Below, piece after piece: positions 17,092 through 25,899 of a stretch of 44,881 nt of DNA (position 1 is its first letter; each line of letters starts with the position of its first letter). Source of the DNA: Bacteroidales bacterium (lineage in GTDB: Bacteria; Bacteroidota; Bacteroidia; Bacteroidales; F082); the NCBI GenBank assembly GCA_015709215.1, contig JACCQN010000024.1, positions 1-44,881 on the forward strand, written 5' to 3'. The position numbers were made by a program, and so were the translations under genes. The notes beneath the pieces are model-generated. The model had not been told where the DNA came from and searched no databases. It saw only the letters and a list, made by a program, of their open reading frames with translations.

Positions 17092-17115
17092 TTATTTAGA
17101 AATTATTCTAAATAA
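17092..17115 (+). promoter_or_regulatory. palindrome (10-4-10) upstream of the DUF2752 gene
   Basis: TTATTTAGAA (17092-17101) and TTCTAAATAA (17106-17115) are exact reverse complements around ATTA. The core ATTTAGA/TCTAAAT is shared with the sites at 6129-6161 and 6908-6926, with a spacer one base longer. A -7-like TAACTTAG follows at 17118-17125. Likely an operator for the same regulator. Confidence 0.6.
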
Positions 17116-17153
17116 TGTAACTTAGCCATCTCAAATATCAAAACCACTAAGAG

Positions 17154-17480
17154 GTGTTGCATAACCCAGGTTTATTTGTTAAGCACAACTTCGAAGCTAT
17201 TATCTGGCTCCTTGCCCTTATTTTGTTGGCTTTGATGGCTCCTGACAATTCGGGGCCAAGTTTGTGTGTGTTTCATCATCTGGGTATCGATTCTTGTCTG
17301 GGTTGTGGCTTAGGCCACAGTATTTCATCGGCTTTGCATGGCGAGTTTGAACAGTCGTTCCGATGGCATCCGCTTGGAATTATTGCTATTGTGGTCTTGA
17401 TGGTGAGGATCGTAGATGTGTTTAAATCCTATTACGATTACCAAAAACTAAAAGCTGAATTGTATGACAAAAATCTATGA
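17154..17480 (+). CDS. DUF2752 membrane protein
   Basis: A protein of about 108 residues with three predicted membrane segments (about 12-28, 45-62, 75-95) and the family signature DSCLGCGLGHS between the first two. The start is GTG at 17154 or TTG at 17157; the first in-frame ATG falls inside the first helix and is unlikely. Function is unknown. The gene overlaps the downstream TM2-domain gene by 17 bases, a pairing that suggests a shared complex, and it has its own palindromic upstream site. Confidence 0.8.
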   Translation: MLHNPGLFVKHNFEAIIWLLALILLALMAPDNSGPSLCVFHHLGIDSCLGCGLGHSISSALHGEFEQSFRWHPLGIIAIVVLMVRIVDVFKSYYDYQKLKAELYDKNL

Positions 17481-17817
17481 AATGATGCCCGACATTCAGG
17501 GCGAAGAAATGATTTTTCTGCAAAACCTGACAAAAGATTATTCGGAAGATCAGTTGCGGGATTTTGCCAATATGTATCGCGCACGTCGAAAAGATCCGCA
17601 GATGATCTTGCTTTTTGCCTTTGTCGGATTGATTGGTATTGCAGGTATTCACCGTGTAATGCTCGATCAGATTGGTATGGGAATCCTGTATTTCTTCACA
17701 GCCGGACTATGTTTAATTGGGACGATTGTGGATATGGTAAATTACAAAACCCTTACGTTTACCTTCAATCGGCAGGTGGCCGGAGAGATTCACCACCTTA
17801 TGGCTTCCAGCAAATAA
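17464..17817 (+). CDS. TM2 domain-containing membrane protein
   Basis: A 117-residue protein. A soluble N-terminal part (about 1-45, including EDQLRDFANMYRARRKDPQ) precedes a TM2 domain: two helices joined by GIAGIHRVMLDQIGMGILY and ending at TIVDMVNYKTL. The GxxGxHR element is the conserved TM2 loop. The function of the family is unknown. It is translationally coupled to the DUF2752 gene and convergent with pyrD 13 bases away. Confidence 0.85.
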   Translation: MTKIYEMMPDIQGEEMIFLQNLTKDYSEDQLRDFANMYRARRKDPQMILLFAFVGLIGIAGIHRVMLDQIGMGILYFFTAGLCLIGTIVDMVNYKTLTFTFNRQVAGEIHHLMASSK

Positions 17818-17829
17818 TTTTGCAAAAGA

Positions 17830-18864
17830 TCAGGCGTTTTTGAGAATAGCTTTGTTGATTCTTTTAGCGATCATCGGACCTTCATAAATGAAGCCGGTAT
17901 AAACCTGCACCAGATCAGCACCTGCATGAATCTTTTCGAGAGCGTCTTCGGCAGTAAAAATGCCTCCTACACCAATAATTGGGAAGGCTTTATTTGATTT
18001 TTCGGCCAGATAACGGATTACTGCTGTGCTTCTTGCTTTGATGGGAAGTCCGCTCAGACCCCCATTACCGATTTGCTTTGCCATTTCAGCATCCTGGCGT
18101 AGGGTATGACGGCTAATCGTGGTATTGGTTGCTACCACTCCCTGTATGCCGGTTTCTTTAACAAGCGTGATTACCTCATCCAGCTGTTTTTCGTTTAGAT
18201 CGGGCGAAACCTTGAGCAGCACAGGTTTTGGGTTTGATTTTTTTAGGTTGATTTTCTGTATGGCATTCAAGATTTTCATCAAAGCTTCCTGATCCTGTAA
18301 TTCATGTAAATCACTGATATTGGGGCAGCTTACATTCACCACAAAATAATCAACAACAGGGAACAAGCCTTCAAAATTTGTAACATAATCGGCAAGGGCT
18401 TCATCATTGGGGGTTGCTGTATTTTTTCCAATATTGCCTCCGATTATAAGGTTTTTGTCGCGTTTTCTCAGCCTTTTGACTGCCATCTCCAATCCCAGAT
18501 TATTAAATCCCATCCGGTTGATCAGTCCTTTATCTTTTGCAAGACGAAACAGGCGTGGCTTGGGATTTCCGGGTTGGCCTTTGGGGGTAACTGTTCCGAT
18601 TTCGATATGACTAAAACCTAAAGCTCCAAGTTCCTGATAAACAAACGCGTTTTTATCAAATCCGGCAGCTATTCCAACCGGATTCTTAAAGCGTAAGCCA
18701 AAAAGTTCGCGTTCGAGTTTTGGATCATCTACGTTCGTAATTTTTTTTGCCAGCCAGTTCATTCCCGGAATGTTAAACCCAAGTTTCAGAAACCACATAA
18801 CAGTGTGATGCACTTTTTCCGGATCAATACAAAAAAACAACGGACGAATAAGCTGTTTATACAT
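17830..18864 (-). CDS. pyrD: PyrD, quinone-dependent dihydroorotate dehydrogenase (class 2)
   Basis: A 344-residue flavoprotein oxidising dihydroorotate to orotate in pyrimidine synthesis and passing electrons to the quinone pool. The N-terminal membrane-associating segment (about 1-45, with FFCIDPEKVHH) marks class 2. FMN and substrate motifs include GIAAGFDKNAF, IGTVTPKGQPGNPKPRLFRL, INRMGFNN, GGNIGKNTATPN and ATNTT. The catalytic-base loop reads VNVSCPN with Cys180, where the E. coli class 2 enzyme has Ser175; class 1 enzymes use Cys at this position. Confidence 0.94.
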   Translation of the reverse strand: MYKQLIRPLFFCIDPEKVHHTVMWFLKLGFNIPGMNWLAKKITNVDDPKLERELFGLRFKNPVGIAAGFDKNAFVYQELGALGFSHIEIGTVTPKGQPGNPKPRLFRLAKDKGLINRMGFNNLGLEMAVKRLRKRDKNLIIGGNIGKNTATPNDEALADYVTNFEGLFPVVDYFVVNVSCPNISDLHELQDQEALMKILNAIQKINLKKSNPKPVLLKVSPDLNEKQLDEVITLVKETGIQGVVATNTTISRHTLRQDAEMAKQIGNGGLSGLPIKARSTAVIRYLAEKSNKAFPIIGVGGIFTAEDALEKIHAGADLVQVYTGFIYEGPMIAKRINKAILKNA

Positions 18865-18875
18865 CGACTTGGTTT

Positions 18876-18898
18876 AAAAAAAAGACCCTCATGGGGCT
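18876..18898 (-). terminator. terminator after the DUF5606 gene (minus strand)
   Basis: Read on the minus strand, AAGCCCC, loop ATGA, then GGGTCTT form a hairpin with one mismatch, directly followed by a run of eight T. It lies 6 bases past the stop of the DUF5606 gene and separates it from pyrD. Confidence 0.65.
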
Positions 18899-18903
18899 TT
18901 GGT

Positions 18904-19362
18904 TTAGTCTTCTTTAGTAATTTCTTTTTGCTCTTCTGTTTTGGCAACCTCAGTCTCTGCTTCGTTTTCTTCTTCAGAAAAGTCGAGCATATTTTTCTCC
19001 ATCAGCAACTGATACCAGTTAAAAACTTTTTTGATATCTGAAGGATAAACAGCATTTTCGTCAAAATCAGGAAGGACACTGGCAAACTTTTCTTTTAAGT
19101 CTTCATTAGAGATTTTCTTCACCTCAAAATCAAGCGTTTCGCCAAATTTTTCATTAATATTTTTAAAAACTTCCTTCAGGGGCTTGTCTTCTGAGGTAGT
19201 AAAAATGCTGATTTCTTCCAGAGAGCTCATTCTGTCCTGGGCAAAAGCCGGAAAGCGTTTGCCATCGAGCAATGATTCAACTACTACACTATTTTTTCCC
19301 TGTCCGGTAACTAAATAGAGACCCGGCTTCCCTGAGATTGATACAATCTTTGTTAAATCCAT
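18904..19362 (-). CDS. DUF5606 domain-containing protein
   Basis: A 152-residue cytoplasmic protein. The N-terminal part, starting MDLTKIVSISGKPGLY, is the conserved DUF5606 region common in Bacteroidota. A second domain follows with VYPSDIKKVFNWYQLL, and the tail (about 130-152) is strongly acidic and Lys/Glu rich. Function is unknown. It has a possible promoter of its own upstream and a clear terminator downstream, so it is probably monocistronic or a read-through from purB-msbA. Confidence 0.85.
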   Translation of the reverse strand: MDLTKIVSISGKPGLYLVTGQGKNSVVVESLLDGKRFPAFAQDRMSSLEEISIFTTSEDKPLKEVFKNINEKFGETLDFEVKKISNEDLKEKFASVLPDFDENAVYPSDIKKVFNWYQLLMEKNMLDFSEEENEAETEVAKTEEQKEITKED

Positions 19363-19385
19363 TGGCTATATGTTTTAATTTTTAG

Positions 19386-19393
19386 CAAAAATA
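19386..19393 (-). promoter_or_regulatory. possible -7 box of the DUF5606 gene
   Basis: On the minus strand the sequence is TATTTTTG, an exact TAnnTTTG match, 23 bases before the ATG at 19362. No convincing -33 box is seen. Confidence 0.4.
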
Positions 19394-19410
19394 AACGAAA
19401 TCGCAATTGA

Positions 19411-21231
19411 TTATGAAAAAGTTTGCAAATCGTACAATCGTCTATACACACCTTTACTTTCGAGCAATTCTTCGTGTGAACCTCTTTCAGCGATTTCGCC
19501 CTGAACTATTACAATTATTTCATCGGCATGCTGGATAGTGGAAAGTCGGTGTGCAATAACCACAGAGGTGCGGCTACTCATTACTTTGGCCAAAGCATCT
19601 TGTACAAGGCGCTCAGATTCAGTGTCGAGCGATGAAGTGGCTTCGTCAAGGATTAGTATAGGGGGATTTTTTAGCACAGCCCTGGCAATGCTTAAACGCT
19701 GGCGCTGACCTCCGCTAAGGTTCATGCCGCGGTCACCAATATAAGTTTCGTAGCCATTTTCGAGACGCATGATAAATTCGTGTGCGTTGGCCACCTTTGC
19801 TGCCTCTATCACCGCTTCCATTGTGGCATTAGTATTGCCAAATGCGATGTTGTTGAAAACCGAATCATTGAAAAGTATGCTCTCCTGTGTAACAATACCC
19901 ATTAGCCCGCGCAGGTCATCAATTTTGTAATCACGTATATCAGTGCCGTCGATAAGTATTTGTCCGTCAATCACATCATAAAAACGAGGAAGCAAATCTA
20001 CCATGGTAGATTTTCCGCCACCCGACTCTCCAACAAGGGCAATCAGCTTCCCTTTTTCTATGTTGAGATTGATACCTTTGAGCACAGGTTCTTTATCATA
20101 ACTAAATTGAACATCACGATATTCAATATTTTTTTCAAATGTTTTTATGGCTTTGGCATTCGGTTTTTCGGTGATCACTTCTTCAGCATCCAAAATCTCG
20201 AAGATTCGTTCAGCCGATGCAATTCCTTTTTGGATGCTGTAAAAACCTTGTGCAAATGTTTTGGCTGGTGGAATGATCTGAGAAAAGACAATGATGTAAA
20301 CAATAAAATCAGCAGCCTGAATTACCGGCGAATCACCTAAAACCAACCTACCGCCAAACCACAACACAATCACGATGACAAATGAGGAGAGGAATTCGCT
20401 CAGCGGTGAACTCAAATCCCTGCGACGATAGATACTTACCATCAAACGTGAGAACAAGTTGTTTTGGTCCTTAAATCGTGTATCGGAATAGTTTATAGCA
20501 CTAAATGCTTTTATTATTCTCAAACCACTGATAGTTTCTTCGATTGTTGACATCATACCTGCCATCCTGGCCTGTCCTATTATGGAACTTTTGCGAAGGC
20601 TTTTCCCAATTTGTCCGATTAAGAGGCCGGTAATGGGAAGTAAAACTAAAACAAAAAGCGTGAGTTGTGGGCTTACGCTAAACATAAAGGCGATATAGGC
20701 TAAAATCGTAATTGGGTCGCGCACAATCATTTCGAGGTAATTCATGATTGAATATTCTACCTCCTGCACATCGGTTGTTACCCTGGAAATGATATCGCCT
20801 TTGCGATGTTTGTTGTAGAATGAAAGCGGCAGAATGAGAATTTTTTTATAGATCGCATTACGAATGTCTTTCACTGATCCAATGCGTACATTGGCCATGT
20901 AAAACATAGCGAAAAACCGTGTGAGGTTTCGCAGGAAGAAGGCCACGATAAGAATGATACAAATGTAAATTAAAGCTTGCATCTGTCCCTGCTCGATAAT
21001 TACCTTGCTGATATAATAATTCAAAAGCTGGATGAGGGAGTCTGCATTAAGCGATAATTCTGGTTTGACAGTTACCAAGGCCTCGGTGCTAAATAGCAGG
21101 TTCAAAAAAGGAACTAGCAGGGTCATCGAAAAAAGCGAGAAAACAATCGTAAGCAGGTTAAAAATTACATTGAGAACTGCATAACCCCAATAAGGTTTGA
21201 TATAGGCTAAAACCCGATAGAATTTCTTCAT
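19411..21231 (-). CDS. MsbA-like ABC exporter (fused permease and ATPase)
   Basis: A 606-residue half-transporter. A six-helix permease domain (about 15-315) includes the coupling region YNKHRKGDIISRVTTDVQ. The ABC ATPase domain (about 350-606) has Walker A GESGGGKS (near 395), a Q-loop in GIVTQESILF, signature LSGGQRQR, Walker B ILILDEATSSLD and H-loop VIAHRLSTIQ. It resembles MsbA-type lipid or lipid A flippases and also multidrug exporters; the substrate cannot be fixed from sequence. The start overlaps the purB stop by 4 bases (ATGA), indicating coupling. Confidence 0.9.
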   Translation of the reverse strand: MKKFYRVLAYIKPYWGYAVLNVIFNLLTIVFSLFSMTLLVPFLNLLFSTEALVTVKPELSLNADSLIQLLNYYISKVIIEQGQMQALIYICIILIVAFFLRNLTRFFAMFYMANVRIGSVKDIRNAIYKKILILPLSFYNKHRKGDIISRVTTDVQEVEYSIMNYLEMIVRDPITILAYIAFMFSVSPQLTLFVLVLLPITGLLIGQIGKSLRKSSIIGQARMAGMMSTIEETISGLRIIKAFSAINYSDTRFKDQNNLFSRLMVSIYRRRDLSSPLSEFLSSFVIVIVLWFGGRLVLGDSPVIQAADFIVYIIVFSQIIPPAKTFAQGFYSIQKGIASAERIFEILDAEEVITEKPNAKAIKTFEKNIEYRDVQFSYDKEPVLKGINLNIEKGKLIALVGESGGGKSTMVDLLPRFYDVIDGQILIDGTDIRDYKIDDLRGLMGIVTQESILFNDSVFNNIAFGNTNATMEAVIEAAKVANAHEFIMRLENGYETYIGDRGMNLSGGQRQRLSIARAVLKNPPILILDEATSSLDTESERLVQDALAKVMSSRTSVVIAHRLSTIQHADEIIVIVQGEIAERGSHEELLESKGVYRRLYDLQTFS

Positions 21232-22592
21232 GAATCTTGTCTTAAAAGGTTGATTCCGGTATAATTTTCAGGTGTTATCGCGTGTAATTCTGTTTTTATT
21301 TCAGCTGTAACAGGCAGGTTTTCAATAAAATCAAAAATTGCTTGGTGATCAATTGTAGTGTTAGTACGTGTGAGTTCTTTCAGCATTTCATAAGCACCCT
21401 CAACACCTTCGCGACGCAGGATGGTTTGGATGCCTTCGGCAACTACCAAAATATTCCTTTTCAGATCATCCGCAATTTTCTCTTTGTTGAGCAAAAGCTT
21501 TCCCAGACCTTTTTCGATGGATTGAATGGCAATGATGGTATGTGACAATGGCACACCAATATTCCGTGTAACGGTTGAATCGGTCAAATCGCGCTGCAGG
21601 CGACTCACAGGAAGCTTGGCACTCAGGTGTTCGAAAAGGGCATTGGCTATCCCCAGATTTCCTTCTGCATTTTCAAAATCGATTGGATTCACCTTGTGCG
21701 GCATGGCCGAAGAACCCACTTCACCGGCTTTGATTTTCTGTTTAAAGTAGTCCATCGAAACATACAACCACATGTCGCGGCTCAGATCAAGCAGGATGGT
21801 GTTGATGCGTTTAAGGGCATCAAAATAGGCAGCAAGATAGTCGTAATGTTCTATTTGTGTGGTAGTTCGCTGACGATGCAGTTCCAGCTCTTTTGTGATA
21901 AAGTTGTAGGCAAAAAGCTCCCAGTCAATTTGAGGAAAAGCTACTTGATGGGCGTTGAAATTTCCGGTAGCTCCTCCAAACTTGGCTGAAAACGGAATGC
22001 TTTTTAATAAATCAAACTGATTTTCGAGTCGTTCGGCAAACACATAGATTTCTTTTCCGAGCTTCGTAGGGCTGGCAGCTTGGCCATGAGTGCGGGCAAG
22101 CATACTCACATCTGCCCATTCATAAGAAAGTTTGATGAGCTGTTGCAAGAGGTTTTCCAGCAGAGGCATTAGTTCCAGCCGATGAGCATCACGAATGGAT
22201 AATGGAAGTGCTACATTATTGATATCCTGAGAGGTAAGCCCAAAATGAATGAATTCTTTGTATTGCTGCCAGCCATAATTATCAAAGCGCCGTTTCAGAA
22301 AGTATTCCACGGCTTTTACATCATGATTGGTTTCCTGCTCGATCTTTTTTATTTCTTTGGCATCCTCCGGCGTAAATTCTTCATAAAATGCATGCAGCAG
22401 ATCAAAGTCTTCCGGCTTAAAAGCCTGTAGCTGAGGTAAAGGCAATTCGCATAATGCCACAAAATAATTTACTTCAACCATTACCCGATAGCGTATGAGA
22501 GCATATTCCGAAAAATAATCGGCCAAAGCAGCAGTTTTATTTCTGTATCGTCCATCCACAGGCGAAATGGCAGTGAGAGCAGATAATTCCAT
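21228..22592 (-). CDS. purB: PurB, adenylosuccinate lyase
   Basis: A 454-residue fumarase/aspartase-superfamily enzyme acting twice in purine synthesis (SAICAR to AICAR, and adenylosuccinate to AMP). Visible are SPVDGRYRNKT at the N-terminus, HFGLTSQDINNVALPL, ARTHGQAASPTKLGKE and the catalytic flexible loop GEVGSSAMPHKVNPIDFENAEG. The ATG at 22592 (MELSALTAIS) is preferred over an upstream in-frame TTG at 22613, which lies inside the likely -7 box. It heads a unit with the MsbA-like exporter. Confidence 0.95.
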   Translation of the reverse strand: MELSALTAISPVDGRYRNKTAALADYFSEYALIRYRVMVEVNYFVALCELPLPQLQAFKPEDFDLLHAFYEEFTPEDAKEIKKIEQETNHDVKAVEYFLKRRFDNYGWQQYKEFIHFGLTSQDINNVALPLSIRDAHRLELMPLLENLLQQLIKLSYEWADVSMLARTHGQAASPTKLGKEIYVFAERLENQFDLLKSIPFSAKFGGATGNFNAHQVAFPQIDWELFAYNFITKELELHRQRTTTQIEHYDYLAAYFDALKRINTILLDLSRDMWLYVSMDYFKQKIKAGEVGSSAMPHKVNPIDFENAEGNLGIANALFEHLSAKLPVSRLQRDLTDSTVTRNIGVPLSHTIIAIQSIEKGLGKLLLNKEKIADDLKRNILVVAEGIQTILRREGVEGAYEMLKELTRTNTTIDHQAIFDFIENLPVTAEIKTELHAITPENYTGINLLRQDS

Positions 22593-22610
22593 AGCAGTGC
22601 AATTTACCGG

Positions 22611-22618
22611 CAAAAGTA
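22611..22618 (-). promoter_or_regulatory. -7 box of purB
   Basis: Minus-strand TACTTTTG matches TAnnTTTG and lies 18 bases before the ATG at 22592. It rules out a start at 22613. Confidence 0.5.
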
Positions 22619-22675
22619 AGGAATAATTTAAGCTTGTTAAAAAAGTAGTTATTCCCTAATGTTGAGGGGATTATC

Positions 22676-23542
22676 TCACTCGCGTAATATTTCCAGAAGT
22701 GCTGGAGTGATAATTAAGTCTGTTCGGGCGGTTTTCATGGTACCAAAAAATCCCAGGCCGTTTTCCTGAAGGTTGGAGGTGATATTGGCAGGAGGCCCTC
22801 CAAAAAGGGGATTGCCAGATCCGCTTTCGTTACGGAGTTCAAAAAGGAATTCATAATAGTCTTTGCTGATTGCAGACATACGTAAAAGGATTGTGTCACC
22901 CAACTGAACTTCATCTTCGTACAAAAACATTACAGTGCTGCCATTGGTGTTGTTGCCATTGAATAGCCTGTCGTCCAAAATGAAAGTTCTGTTAGCAGTG
23001 TCTGTCAGAATTTCGCCATTGCGAAAAGCATCAAATCTGTAAAAATCTGTTGTAGGAGGGTCGTAGGCGTAAAGCATCACCAGCCAAAAACCAAAAGGGT
23101 TGCGGTATTCCAGCATAATCGAATCTAGTCTGAAATCCGTGGTGGCTAAGGTGTTTTGAGCTTGATAATTTGTTGATTCGCCGATTTCTTCGGGCAAATT
23201 GATGTTAAGCGTGTAAGTGTTTCCGGGCTGCCCGAAATAATTTTCAGGAGTGAAATATCGTCCGCTGCCAATTGGAATTTCAGTTAAAATAAACTGTTGC
23301 AAACCATCGTCAAGTAATAGTTCTGCGCCACTCACTGCTGGTGGTTCGGCATTGGAAAAATAGCTGGCCGATTGGCTCAAACGAATTGCATGAGCCATGG
23401 TATCTGTGGTAATCTGTCCGTCAATAACAAGTCTGGTGTAAGTTTCATCCAGTTCAATATCAATAGTTTCTGTGCAGGATGTAAGGATTACAGCTGCATA
23501 AAAAATACCGAAAATGCGTTTAACTATTTGGCTCATCATCAA
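22676..23542 (-). CDS. DUF4249 outer-membrane lipoprotein
   Basis: A protein of about 288 residues with a lipoprotein signal peptide ending ILTSC (Cys23), followed by ETIDIELDETYTRLVIDGQITTD, the typical start of DUF4249. The rest is beta-rich, including GAELLLDDG and GNTYTLNINLPEE. DUF4249 proteins are usually encoded directly after a TonB-dependent receptor and are thought to act with it at the cell surface; the ligand is unknown. Three ATGs in a row (23542, 23539, 23536) are possible starts, the first overlapping the receptor stop. Confidence 0.85.
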   Translation of the reverse strand: MMMSQIVKRIFGIFYAAVILTSCTETIDIELDETYTRLVIDGQITTDTMAHAIRLSQSASYFSNAEPPAVSGAELLLDDGLQQFILTEIPIGSGRYFTPENYFGQPGNTYTLNINLPEEIGESTNYQAQNTLATTDFRLDSIMLEYRNPFGFWLVMLYAYDPPTTDFYRFDAFRNGEILTDTANRTFILDDRLFNGNNTNGSTVMFLYEDEVQLGDTILLRMSAISKDYYEFLFELRNESGSGNPLFGGPPANITSNLQENGLGFFGTMKTARTDLIITPALLEILRE

Positions 23543-25899
23543 AATTTGAAATTATACGTTATGGCAGGTACAATGCCGAAAAGGTAAGTCATTTCAGCTT
23601 TCGTAACATTGGGTTGATCAGGATCGGCGATAAAATTGATCACCCAGGGGTTTTTACGGTAATAAGCATTATAAACTGATAAATTCCATTCGCCGGTCCA
23701 TTTGCGATTGGGTTTTATCTTTTGCCTGAGTGTAACCGAAAGGTCGAGCCGGTGATAATCGGGCAGGCGATAGGCGTTGCGATTGCTGTAAACAGGAGCA
23801 ATGGTATTGCCGATTGCAAAACGTCCGGTAGGAAATGTTACTGCTGAGCCTGTGCTATATACCCAATTGGCTCCCAGGTCGATACGTTTTGAGAGTTTGT
23901 AATTGGCAACGATCGAAATATCATGCGGACGATCGTAGCTGGCAGGATAAGACTCGCCTTTATTGATTTCGGGTATTTTACGAAAAGTGCGCGACCAGGT
24001 ATAGCTCACCCAGCCATTAAGCCTGCCTTCATTGAGCCTGACGAGAAATTCAAGACCATAAGACCATGCTTTGCCAAAACGTAATTCACCTTCGAGGTAC
24101 TCATTGAGTAACAATTCGGCATGATCTTTAAAATCTATTGCATTGTGATTCAGTTTGTAAAATCCCTCTACGGAAGCATCCAGTTTCTCTTTGGGAAAGT
24201 AATGGAAATATCCGGCCGAAAACTGATCGCCCAGCTGTGGCTTCACGTTCGGACTGGAAGGAAACCAGACGTCGAGTGGAGTTCCGGCAGTTGAATTTTG
24301 CGCCAGGTGCACATATTGTACATTGCGAGTGTAAGCAGCTTTGATCGATGAAAATTCATCCAGTTTCCAGGCGAGACTAAAACGTGGCTCAAGATGCATA
24401 TAGGTTTGATAGATCTCTCCGGCAGGATAGCTGGATGAATCTGTTTTTTCGTATTGTTCATCATATCGATAGACAGTACCTTTACCAATATTATTAAAAA
24501 TACTCCAGCGCAAGCCGTATTTTAGTGTAAGGCGGGAGCCAATTTTGTGTTCGTTGCTCATATAGAGCCCGCTTTCGATGGCATAAGACCTGGGAACTTC
24601 CAGTTTATTAAATGCAGTTTCTTCGCCAATGCCCTGTGCCGTTCCCGGCCTGAAACTGTGATAGGTGGATTGCAATCCAAACTTTAAAGTGCTGCTGGCT
24701 GTGGCAAACCAGGTAAAATCACTTTTCAGGCTGTAATCCCTCATCCGAGCATTCCATTCAAAGGCGTTTGGTTGTTCCTCGGGTATGCCTAAATTGTAAT
24801 TGAATCGACTGTAAATCAGCGAGAAATTGGAGAAAATCTTACTGCTGATTAAGTGATTCCATCGCATAGTTAACGATTGATTTCCCCAACCCATTCCAAA
24901 GCTTTCATTTTTAAACACATCTTTTCCAAAATAGCCACTTATGAAAAGTCTGTTTCTATCGTTAAAGGTATAGTTTGCTTTCGCATTAAAGTCGTAAAAA
25001 TAGAGGGTGTTATCGCTAATTTGATCATCGGACGAGAGCTTCAGAAAAAGGTCGGCGTAGGTGCGCCGGCCGGCTATCATAAAGGATGATTTATCTTTTT
25101 GAATAGGACCTTCCAGGTTGAGCCGGCTCGAAATAGTACCAATGCCACCCTGACCTGAAAAATGCTGCAAATTGCCATCGTTCATCCTTACATCAACCAC
25201 CGACGAAAGCCTGCCGCCATATTCCGAAGGGATATCGCCCTTGTAAAGTTCGACGCTTTTTACGGCATCATTATTAAATACAGAAAAAAAACCGAGTAGG
25301 TGCGAGGGGTTATAAATCAAGGCTTCATCCAGTAAAATAAGGTTTTGGTCAGGGCTGCCACCACGAACACTAAATCCAGAGCCGCCCTCGGAGGTAGCCT
25401 GCACCCCCGGAAGCAGCTGAAGGGCTTTGATAACATCTACCTCGCCCATAAAGGCAGGTATTTGCCTGATGCTTTTAATATCAAGCCGTGCCACACTCAT
25501 CTGCGCCCGGCTGATTTGTTCAACGGCAGATTCTCCTGTTACCACTACTTCATTCAGGTTTGTGTTCTGAGGTTGCAAACGGATATTGATAATAGAATCT
25601 CGTTTCAAAGAAATTTGAAAGTTTTGGGATTCATAGCCCACATAAGAATAGGTTATCGTAAAGTTTCCCGGATCAAGTCGAATGGAATAGTAGCCGTAAA
25701 CATTGGTGGCTGTACCTCCGGAAAGCTCTGTTATGTATAGCGTTGCACCTATTAGCATCTCTCCGGTGGAGGCATCGCTGATGTAACCACTTAAGGTTAA
25801 AAACGGTTTTGCGACCACTTCTTCAGCCTGAAGAGGTGGTTCAAAAGCCAATAAGAGAACCAGCACGAAAGCAGTTATCAAACGAAAAAGGAGTGCCAT
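23539..25899 (-). CDS. TonB-dependent receptor with carboxypeptidase-regulatory-like domain
   Basis: A 786-residue outer-membrane receptor. The signal peptide (about 1-25) is followed by a carboxypeptidase-regulatory-like domain (about 33-115; LSGYISDASTGEMLIGATLYI), a plug domain (about 130-235; SVRGGSPDQNLILLDEALIYN) and a 22-strand barrel ending in an aromatic residue (YNFKF). It imports a ligand across the outer membrane using TonB energy. The ligand is not predictable: the partner is DUF4249, not a SusD protein, so a polysaccharide substrate is not implied. Stop and start codons overlap with the DUF4249 gene. Confidence 0.93.
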   Translation of the reverse strand: MALLFRLITAFVLVLLLAFEPPLQAEEVVAKPFLTLSGYISDASTGEMLIGATLYITELSGGTATNVYGYYSIRLDPGNFTITYSYVGYESQNFQISLKRDSIINIRLQPQNTNLNEVVVTGESAVEQISRAQMSVARLDIKSIRQIPAFMGEVDVIKALQLLPGVQATSEGGSGFSVRGGSPDQNLILLDEALIYNPSHLLGFFSVFNNDAVKSVELYKGDIPSEYGGRLSSVVDVRMNDGNLQHFSGQGGIGTISSRLNLEGPIQKDKSSFMIAGRRTYADLFLKLSSDDQISDNTLYFYDFNAKANYTFNDRNRLFISGYFGKDVFKNESFGMGWGNQSLTMRWNHLISSKIFSNFSLIYSRFNYNLGIPEEQPNAFEWNARMRDYSLKSDFTWFATASSTLKFGLQSTYHSFRPGTAQGIGEETAFNKLEVPRSYAIESGLYMSNEHKIGSRLTLKYGLRWSIFNNIGKGTVYRYDEQYEKTDSSSYPAGEIYQTYMHLEPRFSLAWKLDEFSSIKAAYTRNVQYVHLAQNSTAGTPLDVWFPSSPNVKPQLGDQFSAGYFHYFPKEKLDASVEGFYKLNHNAIDFKDHAELLLNEYLEGELRFGKAWSYGLEFLVRLNEGRLNGWVSYTWSRTFRKIPEINKGESYPASYDRPHDISIVANYKLSKRIDLGANWVYSTGSAVTFPTGRFAIGNTIAPVYSNRNAYRLPDYHRLDLSVTLRQKIKPNRKWTGEWNLSVYNAYYRKNPWVINFIADPDQPNVTKAEMTYLFGIVPAITYNFKF

